64,000 bases of DNA, from the NCBI GenBank assembly GCA_964058845.1, contig CAXKVR010000060.1, positions 186,001 to 250,000 on the forward strand. Direction: 5' to 3'. Below the pieces are notes generated by a model. The model did not search any database, had not been told where the DNA came from, and saw nothing but the letters and a program-made list of their open reading frames with translations. Made by a program: the position numbers and the translations under genes. Below, in pieces: positions 22,605-32,602 of this stretch (position 1 is its first letter; every line of letters starts with the position of its first letter). Source of the stretch: Carex sylvatica (taxonomy: Eukaryota; Streptophyta; Magnoliopsida; Poales; Cyperaceae).

Positions 22605-23004
22605 TAAGAAGGGTTAAAATGCACTATTGGTTTTGTGCCCCGACCATACTCCACATCTCTATCTCTGTTTACATAGTTCAAACAGTCGATCCGAACCGTT
22701 TATCTTGTTCTACATATTAAAATGTGCTTAGAGACCAAATTTTATATTTTTTGGAATTTTTTTACTATTTATTTAGATATGTACAAAATCACTGCATCTG
22801 AACCATCCAAAAATAGTGATTTTGTACCTATCTAAAAAAATAGTAAAACAATTCCAAAAAAATATAAAATTTGGTCTCTAAACACATTTTAATATGTAGA
22901 ACAAGATGAACGGTTCGGATCGACTGTTTGACCTTTGTAAATGAAGATAGAGATGTGGGGTATGATTGGGGCACAAAACCAATAGTGCATTATAACCCTA
23001 CTCT
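22605..23004. mobile_element. Long palindromic MITE, family copy 2
   Basis: Inverted halves start AGGGTTAAAATGCACTATTGG and end CCAATAGTGCATTATAACCCT. Each holds the family core (CGATCCGAACCGTTTATCTTG; GAGACCAAATTTTATA; TTTTTTTACTATTTATTTAG). The centre is GTACAAAATCACTGCATCTG. It is directly adjacent to copy 1 and flanked by (TA)n on both sides. Non-coding. Confidence 0.88.
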
Positions 23005-23261
23005 ATATATATATATATATATATATTTGTAGTATTTTTTTGGTTTTTGTATATTTTCATGTGAGATTTTTAGGGATTCTCCCTCTCACTTACTGTTTTT
23101 GTAGTATTATTTTTTTGGTTTTTATACATTGTAGGGATTTTAGAGATTTTCCCTCTCATTTACTGTTTTCTAGGTTTTTGATGTGAGGTTACAATAGATT
23201 GTAGTGTTTTTCTAGACTAAGAAGAACTTATTTTGATATTTGAACTTTTTGGCCTGCAGCC

Positions 23262-26073
23262 ATGTCGTCACCATCTCACTCTCCAACGCTAAGAACGATA
23301 CAAAAGGGGAAAGTGAAACACCGACTGACAAGAGGTTGGCAAAAATTCAAGATTACCACATACGATAAGGCTCGCAAGTCGCATGTCATAAAGGTACAAT
23401 TTGCTACACGATAAACTTTAATTTTATTTACTAATGCACTATGATGTACATTAAAGCCATTGCACTGCATATTTGGGATGATGAGGATACTCAGCTTATT
23501 TTGTACCAATCATAGGCTAGACTTTATATTTAGCTTATTTAGATTTCAGTATTTTGATGTGATATTGCACTTCTTTAGGTTAGTTGATGCATAGCTAGCT
23601 TAATTATCTGGTTGTTTGTGTTTTATTTTGGCTGTACTTAGGTGATGATGTACTTCTTTAGGTTAGTTGATGCATAGCTAGCTTACCTGGTTGTTTGTGT
23701 TTTGTGTAGGGAAATAAATCTGCCACAATCCTTAAGGAGATTATAGGGTCCTATTATTCTAAATCTAACCTTTCATTTTTTGGATTGTATGAATCTCTAT
23801 AGAAGTTATTTTTTATGCACGAATCTCAAAATAAATGAAAGGTTGGATTTGGGATAACATGACCCTATAATCCCCTTAGGATTGTGGCAGATTTATTTCT
23901 TGTGGGAAGTGATGATGTGTGCTCTGTTAGGCAGGGTTTTGGGTATTTTTTTCTGTGATTTAATTATTCTATAACATGAAATATATATGCAAGCAATACT
24001 TTGCCTTATTGAAAAATAACATAGAGTGCTTCATTGTTTTAAGATTGCAATAAATTCAAGCGGCAATGCAACAACAGCTAAGATGTCAAAAGCATCGAAG
24101 CGAAAAGCAACAAGTCCACATCCCTTTGACTCAATCGAGGTAAGTCCACATCTCTTTACCGTACTTTGTTGGATTAATTTTTACTTGATTTAATAGACTT
24201 CTGAATTAATTAAATATCTTATGCTTAATTACATCTGCATGCAGGAGGTGATAAGATGCACGGTGAGCATCAACTGTGGTCAGGGACCAGTCGTTGTTGC
24301 AAACGGACATGTTTATCCTATCACTGAGTTTCAATCATGTTACGGTGATGCCATCCTACCAAGGCATGTGCTGGTGTTTGTCGGAAGCATAACTAAGACA
24401 TATAGCCACTTACCTCTATCTGTACCGGTTCTAGGCAGGGTTTTCCTCTAGGATGCCGTCGGAGCAAAAATCCAATGGTCGAAGATGGGGATCAGTCTTG
24501 CAGAGGTCAAATTAATAAATTGTTTACTAAATATTCTCATTAATGTGATCACACTTTTTATTTGTTTAATTATGTATATAATTGGTTATTGTAGGAAGTG
24601 TTGGTAGGTGACGATGGTCAATGGTTATCGCTTGTCAGTACGGAGTTATTACAACAGCTTGGAGAACACCAAAAATAGCTCCATGCGGCTTATCTTCAGA
24701 TCCCCTATTAAACGGAGATAGCTGGGTGTGTGATATCCTTCCGATACTAACTAGGACCGAGGGCTTCCTAATCTCATTGGGGGTTTAGGAAACTGAAGGA
24801 TTTCATGACTTGACGGCCGCTAGACATTTCTATTATACAATTCTATTCTCTGTGAAACTTTATTTTTTTTTTAACAGATTTATTATCTTCACAGTTCACT
24901 CCTTCCTCCACTAGTCTGACAATCATTATTTTCAAGTGTTGCTTGACCATTGTTCTTTCCCTTGAGAAAAACAACTTGTTCATTGGACATATGGATGTAG
25001 GCATGATGTGCACAATATTGATTCAACACAATAACCAAGCGTCGATGCGGTACTGCATCAAAAGCTTGCTGAGGTTAAAGGACAAGACAATCATCTTTGT
25101 ACCGTATCACGAGAGGTAATATCATAGAGTTCACTCATGTTTCTTTTCCTTAAATCATAAGTCCCTATTGATTTATTACTATTACTTTAATTGTAGGGAT
25201 CATTGGGTTGCTTGTGATACTTTCAAGAATGCATGTGGTGTACTGCATCGACTCAAAATTTGTGGATAGCCAGGTTTTTACAATTGAATTTCATTTGCGA
25301 AAGTAAGCAAAATGATTATAATGTAAAATACAAAGTAATAATTTGATCTATGTGATAAATTCCTAGGATAAGTACTACACTGATTTTTATTAATTGTAGG
25401 GCTTATGCCAAATATCTACGGGAGACTGGACAGCAAACGGAGCAGAGACAAACTTGTGATTGGGCAATGTTTGAGGTATTATAAAATTTAATGGAGTATT
25501 TCATTTTAACTTATTTCAAGTTCAAACATAATTAAAGGAACCACTACAGAGGATAGTTGAACAGTATTTGACTGTCATTGAAGATGCTATACTCCTTCAC
25601 CAGTATATGTCAATGAAAATTGTGGTGTACTTAGTTTATATCATTAGCCCCTTGTTGTGTGACTTAGTTATTGCTACCTTAGTATATGTACTTTTAGAGT
25701 TTAGACTCACATAAGTTTGATTTATAGAATTACACTAATAAAATTAAATTTTGTTTTCAAACTCTATTTTTAGTCTTCACAGCAAGAATCCAACTGGGAG
25801 TGCGAATACTATGTGATGAAAAATATGCATTTCATCATTCATCATTACGTAAGATGATTTCCACATCAGGCATGTCAATTTGTTTCTATCATGCACTGAT
25901 TTTTAAGTTCTTAATTAATCATACATGCACTATTATTAATATATTTTAATTTAAATATGCAGTCTCCCCTACCACTGAATACATATCCTCCCGCAGAACT
26001 GAACCAGATTCGTGAGCGATGGTGCAAGTATGTATTGGAATGGCATGTACCACCTTTTGAAGAGGGATATTAA
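23262..26073 (+). pseudogene. ULP1-like (C48) protease gene A, nine exons, disabled
   Basis: Exon structure comes from comparison with copy B. Exon 1 is 23262-23393 (MSSPSHSP...YDKARKSHVIK), exon 2 24044-24139, exon 3 24245-24505 (VVVANGHVYPITEFQSCYGD), exon 4 from 24595, exon 5 to about 25115 (KTIIFVPYHER), then exons with DHWV, AKYLRETGQQTEQRQTCDWA, NWECEYYVMKNMHFII and a last exon ending at TAA 26071-26073. HW, the Asp of YCIDS in copy B, and the Cys of NWECEYYV match the His-Asp-Cys order of Ulp1/SENP cysteine proteases, which remove SUMO-like modifiers. Lesions here: TAG in exon 3 (FL*DAVG, Trp in B), stops in exon 4, a damaged exon 5 acceptor, and a 2-bp deletion right after HWV. Such genes are typical cargo of plant CACTA and Mutator elements. 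Confidence 0.8.
23711..23900. repeat. Hairpin MITE in intron 1 of ULP1-like gene A
   Basis: An inverted repeat: AATAAATCTGCCACAATCC at the left and GGATTGTGGCAGATTTATTT at the right, with inner arms (TAGGGTCCTATTATTC and its inverse) and a centre near 23805. The equivalent hairpin lies at 52420-52612 in copy B, so it inserted before the two copies separated. A tandem duplication of about 85 bp (CTTCTTTAGGTTAGTTGATG) lies just upstream at 23570-23710. Confidence 0.85.
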
Positions 26074-27137
26074 AAACTTTAGGTAATTGTGATATATGTT
26101 ATCCCACAAACATATCTACTTTCCGACCTATATTTTGTACCAAAACATGTGTCTAGAATCACTTAATCGGTCGTATTTCATTAAAATATCCATAGAATGT
26201 GGTACTGCTGCAAGTTTGTTCTTATTTTGTAGGATTGAGATGAAATCGAGGAGAATCTGGAATTTGAGAAGTATTTACACGACCCGTGTACAATCTTGTG
26301 CGGGTCATACCAACCTCGACTCGACCACAGACACGACTGCTGACTCGACCTCAGAAGAGACACAGGCACACGACCCGTACAGGATGTTACACGGGTCGTA
26401 TCAGACAAATCCGGAAAGAGATCTAGAGTTCTGGAAAGAAATCTGATGGAAGGAAAGTCGGCCTAGGCTATAAAGACGGGATTTCTTGCACCAGAAAGGC
26501 ATTCTGGAGCAGAGAGACAATTCTAGGGTTAGAGATTGACGGCTATTGCTTGGAGACGAAGTTGAGAAGCAAAAGACGCGAGTTTTTGTTGTGGATCTTC
26601 TTTGTACTTCGGGTTTTAGAATGAATTCTTATTCCTTTATCTTTGTTATCTGTTTTTGTACTATGTTTGAGTAGTTTTATTAGTTTCTAGGGTTAAGATG
26701 TAATCGAATGTTTTGTTTTGCATCTAGTTATTGGATTTTTACGTTGAAATTTGTGTTTACTTGATTGTGATTGATTTTAATTGCTTAGTTTGAATTGCTT
26801 AATTATTATTTGGTTTGACCACTAGATGAGGCCACATCTATAAGGTACTGTGTCCAATTTGATCTTTCAACCAGACTAAGTACATGAGGTAGGATTAGTG
26901 ATCCGACAGGGGAAACCAACTAGTAGCCGAAAGATGAACATTTCCTCTTATCGACAGATAAGAGGTTACCTTTAGTATTCCAAACAAGTAACTTGGTAAC
27001 TCGAACCAACATATGACAGTTGAGGTTTAGAGCCTAAAGAGGGCAGATATTGCAGATTCCATACCAAGTTAATAAACCAACATACGACAGTTGAGGTTTA
27101 GAAACATTAGGTCTGGTCAGTTGAACCCTACACAAAG

Positions 27138-29853
27138 TGTCACACCCCGCGGCCCCACGAGGCGTGACGGGTGCCTCCTGCCGTAGACATACGGTTGCCC
27201 GTATGCCTACAAGGCAAGTACGATATAATAGAAAGTAAAACACACCAACAAAACAAACAAATAACTAAGAAAAACAGTTCATAAATCCCAACTGGTCAGG
27301 TAATATCATACAAAATCCGTATCTCGATGGATACGTATCACCAAATGACATAGAGAACACATATATATATACAATCAAAACATAAATCTATACATGTCTC
27401 TAGTCACAATACCAGACAGCTAAGCAGCGGTGAAAACCAGGCCTACCGACCTCGTGTCTCTCTCGGATCCGCCGAACCGGAACCTGAAAAAGTAACCCAA
27501 AAGAGGGGATGAGAATTGAATTCTCAGTGCGATAATTTGCCACATATCGTCCCTGGACTTGCAATCAAAGATTATATTCAAAAAGTAAACACAAATAAAG
27601 CTCAAATCAGTTTATAATCATATATAAACATCAATACACAAACCCGACAACATTTATCCAAATGAAATCAAAATTCAGGAATTGCCAAGATGAAATTCAA
27701 GCACACAATATTTGGTTTAACTCGATTTCAGAATATCTGGTAGTAACTACAGATGTTCCACCAAACTGGACCCCAATTCGTTCCCACTCATCTGTAGGGT
27801 TACAGACACCTACAGACGGCTGTACCAGGTAAAACCTTTTCTCATGACACTCATCTGTAATTACAGGCTTAACTGTTTAATTAAAAGTCTGGTTCTAATT
27901 CATATCCGGAAAATCCATATAAATCCAATTGACCATCCAAACGCAATACCCCCTGGGTAATGCCATCCGATACACAGTCACCACATCCAAAATCATAGTA
28001 CAAAGTCACTTACCCTTCGTCCCAACCGGTACTGGGAACTGCCGAAGGTCAGACGATCTAAAGCTTTAGAATACTGGGCGTCACAGTCCATGCATAGACT
28101 TGACAAATCCGGATTCACTCCCTGAGTGACGTCATCACGGTGGATGACAATAATACCATATCCACCAACCGATGGTGATATAAAGCACGGTGACTTTAAT
28201 TCCAAAATCAGATCATTGAGATCAACACAAATAATAACCATACCAGCATGCAAATCAATCAGATTTAAACAATTCGAGTTTCACTTTATTTGGGCAATGC
28301 AATGCATATGAATCGAAACACAGTTTAATTACATGAATCAAAACACAGTTTAATTTCTGAATAGAAAATATCAAACAAGTCCAGAAACCCCGCACCTGAG
28401 TAATAGCACGCTCGACTAAGGCTCAGGCGTCTCGAACGATCCAGAAATCCTTTGCCTCGTATGATTACCACCTATTTTATACGTTAAATGCGATTAACGC
28501 GTTCGATTAATATCCGATAATTAATACCATTACCAACCCTAATTCGAATTCCAATTCAATCGGTAGGTTTTAACGAAGTTATAACTCGATTAATTCCAAC
28601 AATTTCCAGAGTTTCACATGAAACTATCATAATTCCTTTCCATTTCAATCCAACCCCAAAATCCTGGTTCAATTCCAAATTCCACAAGCAAATCAATTCG
28701 ATTATCGAGTTATAACGTTTCAAATCAAATTCGACTTCGAATTTCACCAAAATATAACAAATCAAATGAAATTAGGGTTTCCAAGAGAAAAGGAAGATAA
28801 ATCGTATCAGTTATCACAAATTAACAACTAATCGAGCTAGAACTCGATTACGAAACCCTAATCACAAGTTTCAACCGAAATCATGACAAATCGAATAAAT
28901 CGAATAAATTAGGATTTTCAAGAAATTACCAAGGAAGAAATATATACCAAATTGAAGCTTTCTAATCAATCAAGGATCGTCAATTCAGCTCGAATCTCGA
29001 TTTTCCGGTCAGTCCGATCAATTTCCGCGCTCAATTTCTCTCTCTCTCTCTCTCTCTTTCCCTTTCTGCTTCGGCTAAACCTAACTTCACGATTTTATTT
29101 CATTTGCTTCGGTGAAATGAATTGAGAAGAAAGGTTTTGATTATTAATATTTGGAATTTTGCAAAATAACCCTCCAATTTTTTAGTTATTAACAACTTGA
29201 AAATATTTATTACAAATAGGCCCTTATGTAATATTTCATTTATTAAAAAGATGGAAGAGAAAGAGAGAAGATGTTTATTTAATCCATTTTGCAAATAGGT
29301 CCCTCAAAATAACAAGAATAGCAGAAATACAGACCCCAGTGCGGACCAACCATCCGCACTGCGGATCCATCCATCCGCATTCATTACGCAAATAACAAAC
29401 ACACCCCAGTGCGGATCAATCATCCGCACTGCGGATCCGTCCAGCCGCACTCACAGCGCAAATAGCAAACACACATCCCAGTGCGGACCGATCATCCGCA
29501 CTGCGGATCCGTCCAGCCGCACTCACGGCGCAGAAAAATGTCCGAGCCTAGTGCGGACGCACTGAGCTCAGTGCGGATGATCCCCATCCGCATCCAGTAC
29601 TTAGCGAAAATTCGTCAACTTCAGAAGAGTACAGAACTCACCCGCACTGCGTGTGCCCATCCGCACCACCATCCGCACCCAGTGAAAATCACAGGAATTC
29701 GTTAAGGAAAATTGTCCCAGTGCGGGTGAAGCCACCCGCAGTGCGGGTCATCCATCCGCACTGGACCGTTTTTCTATATTTATAATTCGATTCGTGACGC
29801 CTTAACTCAATCAGTCAGTATAGAATATTTATTATAAAATTCATAATGTCACA
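27138..29853 (-). mobile_element. Solo LTR (inner), about 2.7 kb, Ty3/gypsy-type
   Basis: The limits are set by TG..CA ends (TGTCACACCCC at 27138, AATGTCACA at 29853) and a 5-bp target duplication CAAAG (27133-27137 and 29854-29858). On the minus strand it reads TGTGACATTATGAATTTTAT to GGGGTGTGACA, a start and end style familiar from plant Ty3/gypsy chromovirus LTRs, so minus orientation is inferred. No gag or pol is present. It sits inside the outer solo LTR and is therefore younger. A (CT)n tract lies at 29037-29060. Confidence 0.87.
29335..29765. repeat. CCGCAC/GTGCGGA repeats in inner LTR U3 region
   Basis: Units of about 70 bp built from CCCAGTGCGGA, CATCCGCACTGCGGATCC and GTCCAGCCGCACTCAC repeat about three to four times and then decay into shorter copies. 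They lie near the 5' (U3) end of the minus-strand LTR, where retrotransposons often carry promoter repeats. They are GC-rich and CG-rich compared with the surroundings. Confidence 0.8.
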
Positions 29854-30291
29854 CAAAGGAACCACGTAAAGAAACAGTGACTGGTGCATTAACTCGAAGT
29901 CTACACGACCCGTGTAAGCTGATACGACCCGTGTAGGAAACTACACGGTCTGTGTCAGGGACTGAGAGGCAGAACTGAGATAAGTCTGAAACCCTGGAAA
30001 CGCCTTTTATTATTGATTTAAACTAAGTTTATTTACTGTCTTTCATTTAATTACTGTTATTGAACTGATTAGGAATTAAATACCAAAAACCAACAATTTC
30101 TCACTTCTAGTCTTTAACTGATTTAAGTAGAGTCCAGTTTAGATCTGAACCGTCCCTGTGATCGATACCCGATGATATACTACTCGATAGGACTGTGAAC
30201 TTGCAGTCTGAATCGAAGGTGTATTAAAGGTTAAAAGGTACAGCTTGCTGTACTGAAACTTTGTACCATACGCTTTTTTGTGAACAATATA

Positions 30292-30655
30292 CATTGTAAC
30301 AATTAATGGTTGTGTTTTGCTATTAACTGATATAAATGTACAATTAATGCTGGTGGTTTTTTGGTGTAAGTACAACCAGTGGGGGTGTCATTTTTCAAAT
30401 ATCCATTGCTGGCTTTAGTTTAGTCATACGAGTGGAGGGGACCGGTGTGTGATTCTGGTATGTCTTGGAGATTGTTCTAATTTGTTGCAACAAAACATAT
30501 AAGTTAATTAATGATGGTACTTGGATTAATTTAGTGCTGCATGCATTGTTCTATATATATGTGTGTTGGTCTTCTATATTATCTTGCTTAATTTGTTGTA
30601 TGTTATTTGTATTTGATTTGGTGCTATATATATAGATCTAGAGAGGGGTTATATA
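30292..30655 (+). other. Element A sequence downstream of the ULP1-like gene
   Basis: This matches element B at 54800-55175 (AACAATTAATGGTTGTGTTT; GCTGGCTTTAGTTTAGTCAT; GGAGGGGACCGGTGTGTGAT). No ORF is conserved between the copies, so it is probably 3' UTR and internal transposon sequence. Confidence 0.75.
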
Positions 30656-30669
30656 TATATATATATATA

Positions 30670-31145
30670 TATAGATATATATATAGAGAGAAAGAGAGAG
30701 AGAGAGATAGGCTAATATGCATTCGATAGCATATGGGTCGAAATACATACGGTCCAAATTTAAAATTTCAAAATTCAAAAAGTCGATCTGAACCGTTCAT
30801 CTTGTTCTCCATATTAATATGTTCTTGGAGACAAAATTTTACATTTTTCTGATTTTTTTTACTATCTATTAAGCTATTTTGAAAATTGCTGATCCAACTG
30901 TGACTTAACAAAATAATAAAATCAGCAGCCACCGTTGGATTAGCAATTTTCAAAGTGGCTTAGTAAATAGTAAAAAGATTTAGAAAAATGTAAAATTTGG
31001 TCTCCAAGCACATATTAATATGAAGAACAAGATGAATGGTTCAGATCGACTTTTTAGATTTTGAAATTTCAAATTTGGACCGTATATATTTTAGCCCATA
31101 TGCTACCGAATGCATATTAGCATCTCTCTCTCTCTCTCTCTCTCT
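30670..31145. mobile_element. Long palindromic MITE, family copy 3
   Basis: Inverted halves start GATAGGCTAATATGCATTCG and end CGAATGCATATTAGC, with the family core in each half and the axis near 30900. (GA)n and (TA)n tracts flank it. It is closely similar to 22120-22603. Confidence 0.88.
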
Positions 31146-31148
31146 CTT

Positions 31149-31171
<23 letters not shown>

Positions 31172-31186
<15 letters not shown>

Positions 31187-31607
31187 TGGACTTGGGTGAG
31201 CCATGGCTCACCAAGCGTTTGTACTCCACGCTGTATTTTCATTTTGAAAGTCCAAACGACCGATCCGAACCGTTAGATGTGATCTCTATATTGAAATGTG
31301 CTTGGAGATCAAATTTTACATTTTTTGGAATTTTTTTACTATTTATTAAGCATTTTTTAAAATTGCTGTTTTGCTGTGAACAGTAAAAAACAGTAAAATT
31401 TTCTGGACCATCGGATCAGCAATTTTAAAAAATACTTAATAAATAGTAAAAAAATTTCAAAAAATATAAAATTTGGTCTCCAAGCACATTTCAATATGGA
31501 AAACAAGATGAATGGTTCGGATCGGTTCTTTGAATTTTCGAAATGGCTAAAATGAGCCATGGCTCACCAACGCAAAATAAGCCATGGCTCATTTTAGCCC
31601 AACTCTA
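31172..31607. mobile_element. Long palindromic MITE, family copy 4
   Basis: Ends read GGTGAGCCATGGCTCACC at the left and GCCATGGCTCATTTTAGCCC at the right, with the shared core (CGATCCGAACCG; GTGCTTGGAGATCAAATTTT; ACTATTTATTAAGCA) inverted around about 31385. The right end carries the outer GAGCCATGGCTC motif twice. (TA)n lies on both sides. Non-coding. Confidence 0.86.
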
Positions 31608-31631
31608 TATATATATATATATATATATATA

Positions 31632-32025
31632 TTGCTATATATAAATGGAGGCTAGCCATTAATATAGGCATATATAATTAAATATATAAAAAAAAAATCG
31701 CCAACGGTCTAAAGTAATAACAGATGGCAAACTATGATATACATATGCTAACTCAAACACATTCAATGGTGTAATACACTTTTGCTAACGACTAATAACA
31801 CCCAGAGACGATGGTGTTTCTATTTTAACAGCATAATTAACGGCTGAAAAACTAATATTTCTGTCGGTCTCTAGTTTCTAACTGATCGCATTGGAGCTTA
31901 ACACCATCGACTCATACTGATGGTGCATGGGTATACATTTTCTATCGGAGCGATAAGCATTGGTTCAACACCCGATGGCGGAATGCGATTGCAACCTATA
32001 GCAAAGGGTTTTTTTTGTAGTAGTG
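31632..32025 (+). repeat. CACTA subterminal region and right terminus, element A
   Basis: It matches 58440-58630 in element B at both ends (GCTATATATAAATGGAG; TATCGGAGCGAT; ACCCGAT; TTGTAGTAGTG). Repeated CACCATCG and CGATGGTG half-sites (31815, 31905, 31920) are the usual kind of subterminal transposase-binding repeats. It ends exactly at the AAT target site. Confidence 0.8.
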
Positions 32026-32486
32026 AATTGTGCAAAACTTAAATATTCAATTACACACAACAGGTTCAAAGAACTTTTGTTTGATCTTGCTACGTTCTTT
32101 AAATAATTTATTATGTACATCACTACATATATAAGAAAATATTGAAAATAAGAGGAAACATAAAAGAAAATAATTTTGTTGGCCTAGAAAATTTGGATTA
32201 CAAATGAAAGTATTAGTTAAGTATAAACTAAAATTAAATTTAAATTTGTACAAGATTTATACATAGAGATGAAATGACAGACGACGTGATCTCCATGAGC
32301 ATTGTTATCAACTCTGAAAAGTCAAAACAAAAATTAGAGGAGAGCATCTTGACTTCTTATAATAACATCTAGTTTTTTTTTAAAATAATATAAGAAAGAA
32401 AGAATAAAAAAGAATCAAGCAAGTTAGGCTGCAAGTGTCACCATCCGACAATAGAGAAGAAGCATTTAAGGATTTTCTGTTCCCAG
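32026..32486 (+). repeat. Dispersed duplicated block, copy 2
   Basis: Near-identical continuation of 3780-4260 (NLR-cluster block), beginning with the CACTA target site AAT and ending at TTTTCTGTTCCCAGT. After that, copy 1 runs on normally, while this copy switches to a LINE fragment and the 81-bp array. No gene. Confidence 0.88.
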
Positions 32487-32494
32487 TCAGTGCA

Positions 32495-32602
32495 TGCAGA
32501 AGAAGGAACACCATTCATATGTTAAAGCTAGAGGATCAGTCCTGGACCATTGATCCGAGGTGGATCAGAGGAGAGTTTACAAATCATTTCAAAAGCATCT
32601 AC
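32495..32602 (+). pseudogene. Small LINE ORF2 linker fragment (36 codons)
   Basis: The frame reads CRRRNTIHMLKLEDQSW followed by FTNHFKSIY, the pattern of the linker between endonuclease and reverse transcriptase in plant L1 elements (RRRN.I..L....W..........FK.IY). It is absent from the paralogous block at 4.26 kb and ends exactly where the 81-bp array begins. Too short for certain assignment. Confidence 0.55.

Larger units (their letters stand above)
26097..30286 (+). mobile_element. Solo LTR (outer), split by a nested solo LTR
   Basis: The termini are TGTTATCC...GTGAACA (TGTT/AACA), with a 5-bp target duplication ATATA at 26092-26096 and 30287-30291. Copy B of the host element lacks the insertion: its sequence runs GTGATGTACATTGT without a break at the corresponding point. 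Without the nested LTR the length is about 1.47 kb. A TATA-like CTATAAAGAC at about 26470 suggests plus orientation. Short inverted motifs ACACGACCCGTGTA recur at 26278-26400 and 29900-29955. No protein-coding remnants are present, so recombination between LTRs is the simplest origin. The superfamily is not certain. Confidence 0.88.
23005..32025 (+). mobile_element. CACTA-like element A carrying a ULP1-type gene, nested insertions
   Basis: The right terminus is TTGTAGTAGTG ending at 32025, the inverted form of CACTACTACAA that is common at plant CACTA ends. It is preceded by subterminal CACCATCG/CGATGGTG motifs and followed by AAT, the target site seen unoccupied at 3780-3782. Internal parts (ULP1-like gene, 30292-30640, 31632-32025) are shared with element B at 51.3-58.6 kb. 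The left terminus was not found. MITEs at 22.1-23.0 kb replaced the region that in B lies upstream of the gene. A nested pair of solo LTRs (26097-30286) and two MITEs (30.67-31.61 kb) also interrupt it. No TNP2 is present, so it is non-autonomous. Confidence 0.72.

Noticed and set aside
29335..29765. CRISPR-like or coding GC-rich repeat
   Set aside because: It lies wholly inside an LTR with clear ends and target duplication. The ORF across it comes from the repeat.
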